Shown one piece after another: positions 1 through 5,114 of a stretch of DNA of 6,564 nt (position 1 is its first letter; each line of letters begins with the position of its first letter). The position numbers and the translations under genes were made by a program. A model generated the notes under the pieces. It saw only the letters and a program-made list of their open reading frames with translations. It made no database searches and had not been told where the DNA came from. Origin of the DNA: Bacillota bacterium (GTDB lineage: Bacteria; Bacillota; Bacilli; Bacillales; Bacillaceae_J); the NCBI GenBank assembly GCA_023457235.1, contig JAEWMK010000458.1:1-6564 (forward strand), in the 5' to 3' direction.

Positions 1-821
1 TCACGATTGAACTGGCAAAAGCAGATGGATACTTAACGGAAAATAAAGATGTTCTACTAACAACAACAACGATAAATAAAAACGCCCAAGTGGAAATCGA
101 AGAGAAATTGAATGTAATAAAACAGGAAATTGAACAAAGTGGAGTGGTAGTCACTACATTAAAAGGTGACGAAAATACAAGAAAAGAAGCCAAAGACCTA
201 GGGGTTTCGACAGGCAAGTATATGATTTACAAGGAATCTAAAGAGAACATAACAATTGAGGAAACGAAAAAACTTTCAGTCACACAAATCTATGAAAAAA
301 TAGATACAGATAAAAAGCAAAAAGATAAAGAAAAGAAGGAAAGTAAAATAGAGAAAAATAATAAAGAACAAAAATCAGATTATAAACAACAGAAATTAGA
401 AGATAAAGCTAATAACAAAAACAAAGAAAAAAACAATAATAATAATAATAATAATAATAATAGAGATAAAGGCAAAAATTGGGATACCAACCGTGAGACA
501 TCTAATAAAAACAAAACATGGGAGAATGATCCAAGTATTCAACGTAATAAATACTATGATAAAGGGGAATCAAATAAAAATAAAGCCGAAGACGATGATC
601 CCAGTAACGAGAAATCAAATAATAAAATAAAAGAAACCCGCGATGACCAGTCATCAAAAAACAAAAAGGATGACTCTGGAAAACACGAAGATCAACAATG
701 GTCCAACAAAGATAAACAAGAATATAAACAAGAGTATAAACAAGACGACAAAAAATCAAAAGATAATGATAATAACGATGAACAAAAAGATAAAAATAAT
801 GGCAACAAAAGGGATGATTAG
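1..821 (+). CDS. rsgI: Anti-sigma-I factor RsgI-like protein, C-terminal part (5' end outside window)
   Basis: The reading frame is already open at base 3 and runs 272 codons to the TAG at 819-821, so this is the 3' end of a longer gene; the GTG at 90 is internal. RsgI proteins are membrane-anchored anti-sigma factors that hold sigma-I inactive: a cytoplasmic sigma-binding domain, one membrane helix, then an extracytoplasmic part. Only the extracytoplasmic part is visible. Its first 95 or so residues match the family pattern, with ELAKADGYLTENKDVLLTTT followed by a helical segment and AKDLGVSTGKYMIYKES, close to the 'AKELGISxGKY' block of RsgI proteins. From about residue 96 the chain becomes a low-complexity tail of some 175 residues, mainly K, N, D, E, Q and S, with no cysteine and few hydrophobic residues, including ten consecutive asparagines and a doubled EYKQ (720-743). 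The tail is probably disordered and surface-exposed. Family assignment rests on recalled motifs; the sigma-binding and membrane segments cannot be checked here. Confidence 0.78.
   Translation, partial: TIELAKADGYLTENKDVLLTTTTINKNAQVEIEEKLNVIKQEIEQSGVVVTTLKGDENTRKEAKDLGVSTGKYMIYKESKENITIEETKKLSVTQIYEKIDTDKKQKDKEKKESKIEKNNKEQKSDYKQQKLEDKANNKNKEKNNNNNNNNNNRDKGKNWDTNRETSNKNKTWENDPSIQRNKYYDKGESNKNKAEDDDPSNEKSNNKIKETRDDQSSKNKKDDSGKHEDQQWSNKDKQEYKQEYKQDDKKSKDNDNNDEQKDKNNGNKRDD
435..461 (+). repeat. (AAT)9 trinucleotide microsatellite inside the rsgI-like gene
   Basis: Nine uninterrupted AAT units lie in the reading frame and, with the preceding AAC codon, encode ten asparagines in a row. Because the unit is three bases, gain or loss of copies would change the length of the tail without shifting the frame. 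It is the longest simple repeat in the window. Confidence 0.95.
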
Positions 822-840
822 ACAATATTTCCCGGTAAAT

Positions 841-882
841 AAAGACAAACTTTACGAGTGACAGTAGAGTTTGTCTTTTTTT
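841..882 (+). terminator. Intrinsic terminator after the rsgI-like gene
   Basis: A 15-bp stem pairs 841-855 with 864-878, with a single T-G wobble at 852/867 and an 8-base loop. It runs into seven consecutive T at 876-882. It lies 19 bases after the stop codon and separates this gene from the SCP2-like gene. Confidence 0.92.
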
Positions 883-919
883 GATGCACAAAACATTGCC
901 ATTGTCGAACTAATATTCA

Positions 920-979
920 AGGGAAATTACCCTATTTAGAGAATACGTTAATAAAGAAGATAACGCGTTGAATAGGGTG
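920..979 (+). promoter_or_regulatory. Possible ribosome-binding-site-sequestering hairpin in the leader of the SCP2-like gene
   Basis: Bases 929-936 (ACCCTATT) are the exact reverse complement of 971-978 (AATAGGGT), which holds most of the AGGGTG ribosome binding site of the gene starting at 988. The helix can extend to 11 bp (929-939 with 968-978) using two G-T wobbles. The same CCCT (930-933) can instead pair with AGGG at 920-923 in a small local hairpin, so two mutually exclusive folds are possible. The pairing is seen in the sequence; a regulatory role is inference. No good sigma-A promoter is visible between the terminator and the gene. Confidence 0.35.
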
Positions 980-987
980 TGAGAAAA

Positions 988-1344
988 ATGGGAGAGAAGG
1001 AATTTAATAAAGCATTGTTTGATTTTATTAGTTGCCTAAAGTATGCTTCTCATGTTGTGCCTTTACTGGAAAATGAAAGTTTATCAGTAAAGTTTTGTTC
1101 ACCTGACTACAATGGGATTACGATGTTCATTAATAAACAAGATGTCTGGCTTGATTATAAAAATTCCGAGAGGCCGTCGCTAATTATCAGCGGTGATATC
1201 TCTAACCTATTAGAGCTTGTACAAGGCAGAACGAGGCTGCAGGTTCTAAAGAAAAGAGGAGAAATAAATGTTGAAGGAAAGTTCCGTAACATTTTAAAAC
1301 TGGAGTCTCTTATCTATTGTTGTTCATTTGCAAAAACTTCGTAA
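988..1344 (+). CDS. Small SCP2-like (sterol carrier protein 2 fold) protein, function unknown
   Basis: The protein has 118 residues with no signal peptide or membrane segment. Its second half resembles an SCP2 domain: SLIISGDISNLLELVQGR (residues 64-81) followed by GEINVEGKFRNILKLESL (91-108), the pattern in which a strand and short helix are followed by a 'G-x-hydrophobic-x-V-x-G' strand and a last helix. SCP2-fold proteins bind lipids or other hydrophobic ligands in a tunnel; what this small bacterial version binds is not known. ATG 988 is preferred over GTG 979 because AGGGTG at 974-979 then sits 8 bases upstream, whereas the GTG start overlaps that motif. By position next to the methionine genes it may correspond to B. 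subtilis yusD (from memory, not tested). It lies between a terminator and the metY promoter, so it is probably transcribed alone. The C-terminus ends in an unusual CC pair (residues 111-112). Confidence 0.62.
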   Translation: MGEKEFNKALFDFISCLKYASHVVPLLENESLSVKFCSPDYNGITMFINKQDVWLDYKNSERPSLIISGDISNLLELVQGRTRLQVLKKRGEINVEGKFRNILKLESLIYCCSFAKTS

Positions 1345-1362
1345 AGAAATTTGAAAAAGTAT

Positions 1363-1391
1363 TTGACATAGACTGAAAACGGTGATAGGAT
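1363..1391 (+). promoter_or_regulatory. Sigma-A-type promoter of metY
   Basis: A consensus -35 box TTGACA (1363-1368) is followed after exactly 17 bases by TAGGAT (1386-1391), four of six matches to the -10 consensus. Transcription would begin near 1398, about 30 bases before the riboswitch. Confidence 0.8.
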
Positions 1392-1426
1392 TACGTTAAT
1401 CAAATATTACAAATTTTAAAAGTTTT

Positions 1427-1577
1427 CTTATCCAGAGAGGTGGAGGGACTGGCCCTATGAAGCCCGGCAACCGATTTTTTTATAAAACACGGTGCCAATT
1501 CCAACGGAGCATATTGCTCTGAAAGATAAGTAGAGAGTTTAACTATAGACCCCTCTTCTTATCCGAAGAGGGGTTTT
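1427..1577 (+). promoter_or_regulatory. SAM-I (S-box) riboswitch controlling metY
   Basis: The leader carries the S-box core: AGAGAGGTGGAGGGACTGG and CCCGGCAACC, then GGTGCCAATTCC and GAAAGATAAG. Helix P1 pairs CTTATC (1427-1432) with GATAAG (1525-1530). P3 includes 1470-1473 with 1490-1493. P4 is a clear stem-loop, 1506-1511 with 1515-1520. The pseudoknot can form between the P2 loop (1450-1452) and CCA at 1501-1503. The off state is the terminator at 1549-1577. The on state is an antiterminator pairing 1525-1535 with 1553-1563, 11 positions with one T-T mismatch; it uses the same GATAAG strand as P1. SAM binding stabilises P1, frees the terminator and stops transcription before metY. The class and its logic are established; the pairings are read here. 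Confidence 0.97.
1549..1577 (+). terminator. Riboswitch-controlled terminator in the metY leader
   Basis: A 10-bp perfect stem pairs 1549-1558 with 1565-1574 around the loop TTATCC, followed by T at 1574-1577 and CT. Its 5' arm and loop contain CTTATC (1558-1563), a second copy of the 5' strand of riboswitch helix P1. Confidence 0.93.
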
Positions 1578-1622
1578 CTGATTTACTAAAAACAAAACAT
1601 TAAATAAAAGGGGATGTTAGTA

Positions 1623-2942
1623 ATGAGTGGACAAAAAAATTATCGTATTGAAACATTAGGAATTCATGGTGGATTACAATTAGATGAAGGGACTCGTGCA
1701 CAAGGAACAGCTATCTACCCTTCTAATGCCTATTTATTTAAAGATGCAGATCATGCTGCTAATTTATTTAATTTATCTGAGCCTGGCTACATATATACAA
1801 GAATTCATAACCCTACTTGCACTGTTTTCGAGGAAAGAATTGCTCTATTAGAAGGCGGAGTTGGAGCACTTTCTGTAGCAAGTGGTTCCTCAGCTATTAC
1901 ACTAGCAATTCTAAATATTGCTGGTGCAGGTGATGAAATTGTTGCAGCATCCAATCTTTATGGTGGAACTTACAACTTGTTTGTTCAAACATTACCGAAA
2001 TACGGAATTACAGTGAAACTAGTTGACCCAACTGATCCAGAGAATTTCAAAGCAGCGATTACAGATAAAACAAAAGCGATTTTCGCTGAAACAATTGGAA
2101 ACCCGAGTCTTTATGTACTAGATGTCGAAGCAGTGGCAAATGTTGCCCACGCGGCAGGGATTCCTTTAATCGTTGATAACACTTTTGCGACACCATATCT
2201 TTTAAGACCTATCGAATTTGGAGCTGACATCGTTATTCACTCAGCAACAAAATGGATCGGTGGAAATGGTACAACACTTGGTGGTGTTATTGTTGATGGA
2301 GGAAAATTTGATTGGAATTCACCGAAGTTTCCAGGCTTTACTGAGCCAGACCCAAGCTATCATGGTCTAGTTTACGCTGAAGCTATTGGTGCAGCAGCTT
2401 ATATTATTAAAGCAAGAGTTCAATTATTGCGTGACATGGGTCCTGCATTAAGTCCATTCAATGCATTCCAACTAAGCCTAGGGTTAGAAACATTACATGT
2501 CCGTATGAAAGAACATATCGCAAATACTAGAAAAGTAGTGGAATACTTACAAAACCATCCTGCTGTTGAGTGGATCTTATATCCGGAACTAGAAAATCAC
2601 CCTTCACATTCTTATGTTTCAAAATACTTACCAAAGGGTGCTGGTTCAGTCGTTGTATTCGGAATTAAAGGTGGACGTGAGGCAGGAAGAACTCTCATTA
2701 ATAACGTAGAGCTTTGGTCACACGTAGCAAATGTTGGGGATGCTAAGAGCTTAATTATCCATCCTGCAAGCACTACACATTCACAATTAAATGAAGAAGA
2801 CTTGAAAAAATCAGGTGTTTCTGAAGACTTAATCCGCCTATCAATTGGGATTGAAAATATTGATGATATTTTAGAAGACTTAGAGCAAGCCATTGAAAAA
2901 GCAACAGGAGTTACTTCAAGCCTAACTAACGCTGCAAAATAG
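1623..2942 (+). CDS. metY: O-acetylhomoserine sulfhydrylase (O-acetylhomoserine aminocarboxypropyltransferase), PLP enzyme
   Basis: This cytoplasmic enzyme makes L-homocysteine from O-acetyl-L-homoserine and sulfide, the direct-sulfhydrylation route to methionine. The 439 residues fit the family length (about 430). It belongs to the Cys/Met-metabolism PLP family (fold type I): YTRIHNPT (58-65) for cofactor phosphate and the dimer contact, SGSSAI (87-92), NLYGGTY (111-117) with the tyrosine that stacks on PLP, VDNTFATP (184-191) with Asp185 facing the pyridine nitrogen, SATKW (207-211) with the PLP-binding Lys210, and RLSIGIE (405-411) with the carboxylate-binding arginine. The long insertion around GFTEPDPSYHGLVYAE (238-253) is typical of MetY rather than of shorter MetB/MetC/MetI enzymes. 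ATG 1623 is preferred over ATG 1614 because AGGGG at 1609-1613 then lies 9 bases upstream. No metX is present in the window to supply its substrate. It is regulated by the upstream SAM-I riboswitch. No terminator is visible after the stop. Confidence 0.95.
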   Translation: MSGQKNYRIETLGIHGGLQLDEGTRAQGTAIYPSNAYLFKDADHAANLFNLSEPGYIYTRIHNPTCTVFEERIALLEGGVGALSVASGSSAITLAILNIAGAGDEIVAASNLYGGTYNLFVQTLPKYGITVKLVDPTDPENFKAAITDKTKAIFAETIGNPSLYVLDVEAVANVAHAAGIPLIVDNTFATPYLLRPIEFGADIVIHSATKWIGGNGTTLGGVIVDGGKFDWNSPKFPGFTEPDPSYHGLVYAEAIGAAAYIIKARVQLLRDMGPALSPFNAFQLSLGLETLHVRMKEHIANTRKVVEYLQNHPAVEWILYPELENHPSHSYVSKYLPKGAGSVVVFGIKGGREAGRTLINNVELWSHVANVGDAKSLIIHPASTTHSQLNEEDLKKSGVSEDLIRLSIGIENIDDILEDLEQAIEKATGVTSSLTNAAK

Positions 2943-2974
2943 TAAAATAGATTAATAGATGGAAACAGTTAACA

Positions 2975-3004
2975 TTGACATAAAGTGATTATCCATGCTA
3001 AACT
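2975..3004 (+). promoter_or_regulatory. Promoter of the metNPQ operon
   Basis: TTGACA (2975-2980) is followed after 18 bases by TAAACT (2999-3004), with a TG at 2996-2997 that makes an extended -10. Transcription would start near 3011, some 35 bases before the riboswitch. A perfect TATAAT at 3027-3032 is an alternative -10 but has only a poor -35 (TTTCAA, 3004-3009). The octamer CATGCTAA occurs at 2994-3001, across the -10, and again at 3011-3018, at the expected start site. Confidence 0.68.
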
Positions 3005-3044
3005 TTCAAACATGCTAATATTTTAATATAATAAATCTTTTATA

Positions 3045-3175
3045 CTCTTATCAAGAGAGGTGGAGGGATGTGCCCGATGAAACCCGGCAACCGTCAAGTG
3101 ACATGGTGCCAATTCACATAGATGAGAGAAAGGAATCTACCAAGCCTTTCTGCCCGTCTGCAGAAAGGTTCTTTT
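3045..3175 (+). promoter_or_regulatory. SAM-I (S-box) riboswitch controlling metNPQ, apparently without helix P4
   Basis: The S-box core is clear: TCAAGAGAGGTGGAGGGA, CCCGATGAAACCCGGCAACC, GGTGCCAATTC and GATGAGAG. P1 pairs CTCTTATC (3045-3052) with GATGAGAG (3121-3128), 8 bp including one T-G wobble. P3 closes with GGC/GCC (3086-3088 with 3108-3110). Where a normal aptamer, including the metY one, has P4, only TA (3119-3120) separates the pseudoknot strand from P1. The pseudoknot is still possible: TGTG (3069-3072) with CACA (3115-3118), four Watson-Crick pairs. Bases equivalent to the SAM-contacting positions of the known structure (G at 3055, AA at 3089-3090, T at 3107, T at 3123) are kept. 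In the on state AGAAAGG (3127-3133) pairs with CCTTTCT (3145-3151) and blocks the terminator. The aptamer is 84 bases against 104 for metY. Confidence 0.93.
3143..3175 (+). terminator. Riboswitch-controlled terminator in the metNPQ leader
   Basis: A 9-bp perfect stem pairs 3145-3153 with 3160-3168 around the loop CCGTCT, extended by a G-T and an A-T pair at the base. It is followed by TTCTTTT (3169-3175). Confidence 0.9.
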
Positions 3176-3225
3176 ATTATAGCTCTCTTTAAGTTATATT
3201 TTAGTATTATGAGTATTGAAAGGTG

Positions 3226-3231
3226 TATAAT
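3226..3231 (+). promoter_or_regulatory. Perfect TATAAT hexamer between the riboswitch terminator and metN
   Basis: TATAAT lies downstream of the riboswitch terminator and 10 bases before the metN ribosome binding site. No good -35 box stands at the right distance (3203-3208 is poor) and the exact TGn extended -10 is absent, so it may be chance in an AT-rich stretch. Confidence 0.25.
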
Positions 3232-3259
3232 AGCATTTGGAAGAAGGTGAACGTTTAGC

Positions 3260-4285
3260 ATGATTACTCTTAAAAATGTCGAAAAGATTTTTAAAACAAA
3301 AAATGGAGAGGTAAAAGCTGTTGATCATGTTGATTTACAAATCAACCAAGGCGAAATCTATGGAATTATCGGATATAGCGGTGCCGGAAAAAGTACGTTA
3401 ATTCGGTTATTAAATAGACTTGAACAAGCAACATCGGGTTCAGTCGAAGTGGCTGGGCAGGATTTGACAAAAATAAGAGGAGCTCAATTGCGAAAAGCTC
3501 GTCAGGAAATCGGCATGATTTTTCAGCATTTCAATTTGTTATGGTCGAGAACTGTAAGAGAAAATATCGCATTTCCTCTTGAAATAGCAGGTGTGGATAA
3601 AGCTGAACGAATGAAAAGAGTAGATGAACTGATCAAGCTCGTTGGTTTAGAAGGTAGGGAAGATGCCTATCCATCGCAGCTAAGTGGAGGTCAAAAACAA
3701 AGAGTCGGGATCGCAAGAGCTTTAGCTAATCGCCCAAAGGTTCTGCTTTGTGATGAAGCAACTTCTGCGTTAGACCCACAAACAACAGATCAAATCTTAG
3801 ACTTACTTGTAGATATTAATAAGAAACTTGGGCTAACCATTGTACTAATTACTCATGAAATGCATGTAATTCGCAAAATTTGTCACAATGTGTCAGTTAT
3901 GGAAAACGGTAAAATTGTTGAGCAAGGGTCGGTCTTAGAAGTATTCCGTAAACCGCAACAGCCGATTACAAAACGTTTTGTTAATCAAGTGACAGAGCCT
4001 GAGGAAACAAAGGAAACAATTGAACATTTATTAAAGAAATATCCGGATGGTCAAGTTATTCAGTTAACATTTGTTGGGGATGATGCTGAGCAGCCGCTGA
4101 TCAATCAATTAATCCGCAAATTTACGATTAATATAAATATTCTTCAAGGGAAAATTTCGCAAACGCAGAGTGGTGCTTATGGGACATTATTTATCCATCT
4201 TGATGGAAGTCCGAATGAAATCAAGGAAGCGATCACCTTTATAAGAAGTCATAAAGTTGATGTGGAGGTGATTGACCATGCTTGA
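3260..4285 (+). CDS. metN: Methionine ABC importer, ATP-binding protein MetN
   Basis: MetN is the ATPase that powers uptake of methionine through MetP, with MetQ as binding protein; it works as a dimer on the inner face of the membrane. All ABC motifs are intact: Walker A GYSGAGKST (38-46), Q-loop Gln89 in IFQHFN, signature LSGGQ (141-145), Walker B VLLCDE (161-166) with catalytic Glu166, D-loop SALD (169-172) and H-loop His199. Residues from about 265 to 338 form the C-terminal NIL domain, which in MetNI importers binds methionine and inhibits transport when the cell has enough. The length of 341 is normal. The start ATG 3260 has AGAAGGTGA (3242-3250) 9 bases upstream. It is the first gene of metNPQ, behind a SAM-I riboswitch, so it is subject both to transcriptional control by SAM and, by family knowledge, to direct inhibition by methionine. 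Its last 8 bases overlap metP. Confidence 0.97.
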   Translation: MITLKNVEKIFKTKNGEVKAVDHVDLQINQGEIYGIIGYSGAGKSTLIRLLNRLEQATSGSVEVAGQDLTKIRGAQLRKARQEIGMIFQHFNLLWSRTVRENIAFPLEIAGVDKAERMKRVDELIKLVGLEGREDAYPSQLSGGQKQRVGIARALANRPKVLLCDEATSALDPQTTDQILDLLVDINKKLGLTIVLITHEMHVIRKICHNVSVMENGKIVEQGSVLEVFRKPQQPITKRFVNQVTEPEETKETIEHLLKKYPDGQVIQLTFVGDDAEQPLINQLIRKFTININILQGKISQTQSGAYGTLFIHLDGSPNEIKEAITFIRSHKVDVEVIDHA

Positions 4286-4946
4286 GACATTACTTCCGAA
4301 TGTAAAATGGCCTAAAATGTGGGAAGCGACTGTCGAAACATTATATATGACAGGTATTTCAGTATTTGCTACATTTATTATTGGAATAGTCCTCGGTTTG
4401 CTGTTATTTTTAACTGCGAAGGGTAATATTTGGGAGAATAAAACGATTAACTCGATCGTAGCTGCATTAGTTAATATATTTAGATCGATACCGTTTATTA
4501 TCCTTATTATACTACTGATTCCTTTTACAAAGTTTTTAATTGGCACAATGCTTGGTGCGAACGCTGCCTTGCCAGCTCTTATCATTGGTGCAGCACCGTT
4601 CTATGCAAGAATGGTAGAAATCGCCCTTCGTGAAATTGACAAAGGAGTTCTAGAAGCTGCGCGAGCAATGGGAGCCAAAACAAGCACGATCATTTTTAAA
4701 GTCTTATTACCAGAGTCGATGCCGGCGCTTATATCGGGGATTACAGTAACTGCCATTGCCCTTGTTGGATATACAGCGATGGCTGGTGTTGTAGGTGCAG
4801 GTGGACTTGGAAACCTTGCATATCTGGAAGGATTTCAACGCAATCATAATGATGTAACTATTTTTTCAACAATATTAATTTTAGTAATCGTGTTTATCAT
4901 TCAGTTTATTGGTGACGTAGTCACTTCTAAAATAGATAAAAGGTAA
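4278..4946 (+). CDS. metP: Methionine ABC importer, permease protein MetP (MetI family)
   Basis: MetP is the membrane-spanning subunit; two copies form the methionine channel and each docks on a MetN subunit. The 222 residues and about five hydrophobic segments (roughly 24-47, 58-82, 88-110, 148-175 and 195-214) match MetI-type permeases. The coupling 'EAA' loop is EAARAMGAKTSTIIFKVLLP (126-145), which contacts the ATPase. The conserved GYTAMAGVVGAGGLGNLAY (164-182) follows. ATG 4278 is chosen over TTG 4272 because GGAGGTG (4264-4270) lies 7 bases before the ATG but only 1 base before the TTG. The gene starts inside the end of metN (ATGCTTGA overlap), so the two are probably translationally coupled. 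Unlike the metN/metP junction, the junction with metQ is wide (168 bases) and contains a structured repeat. Confidence 0.96.
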   Translation: MLETLLPNVKWPKMWEATVETLYMTGISVFATFIIGIVLGLLLFLTAKGNIWENKTINSIVAALVNIFRSIPFIILIILLIPFTKFLIGTMLGANAALPALIIGAAPFYARMVEIALREIDKGVLEAARAMGAKTSTIIFKVLLPESMPALISGITVTAIALVGYTAMAGVVGAGGLGNLAYLEGFQRNHNDVTIFSTILILVIVFIIQFIGDVVTSKIDKR

Positions 4947-4950
4947 GAAA

Positions 4951-5091
4951 AGCGAAAGCGCCCGTACAGCAACGTATGGACTGGAGCACATCGACTGAGA
5001 TATAGGAACCACGGCGAACGTAGTGAGTCGATGGTGACTTATCGTAGGGAGGTGGGTGAAGTCCACTAGTTGCTGGGCGCTGGAGCTAGAC
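4951..5091 (+). repeat. Structured intergenic repeat-like element between metP and metQ
   Basis: This stretch is richer in G and C than its surroundings and folds into nested stems: AGCGCCC (4957-4963) with GGGCGCT (5075-5081), AGCAAC (4968-4973) with GTTGCT (5069-5074), TGGACT (4977-4982) with AGTCCA (5060-5065), and CATCGACT (4989-4996) with AGTCGATG (5026-5033), 27 pairs in all. Its ends, AGCGAAAGCGCCCG and GGGCGCTGGAGCTAGACA, resemble from memory the ends of a repeat scattered between genes in many Bacillaceae; only one copy is in this window, so repeat status is inferred. It has no U-tract and so is not an obvious terminator. No gene is visible in it. It ends about ten bases before the metQ ribosome binding site. 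Confidence 0.7.
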
Positions 5092-5114
5092 AAAAATAAT
5101 AGGAGGCAAATTAG

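Noticed and set aside
435..461. Could the AAT repeat be part of a CRISPR array?
   Set aside because: It is a pure trinucleotide run inside a coding frame, with no spacers or palindromic repeat units.
643..861. Plus-strand 72-codon frame overlapping the end of the rsgI-like gene
   Set aside because: It is a frame-shifted reading of the same low-complexity DNA, lacks a ribosome binding site and runs into the terminator.
502..891. Minus-strand open frame of 129 codons opposite the rsgI-like tail
   Set aside because: It is the antisense of an A-rich lysine/asparagine tail, giving a Y/F/L-rich nonsense protein, has no recognisable domain and runs through the terminator hairpin.
1614..1622. Earlier ATG as the metY start
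   Set aside because: It directly follows the AGGGG ribosome binding site with no spacer; ATG 1623 has a normal spacing of 9 bases.
4272..4277. TTG at 4272 as the metP start
   Set aside because: It lies only one base after the GGAGGTG motif; ATG 4278 has the right spacing.
4881..5093. Minus-strand 70-codon frame across the metP-metQ junction
   Set aside because: It mostly reads the structured repeat backwards; there is no start signal or family resemblance.
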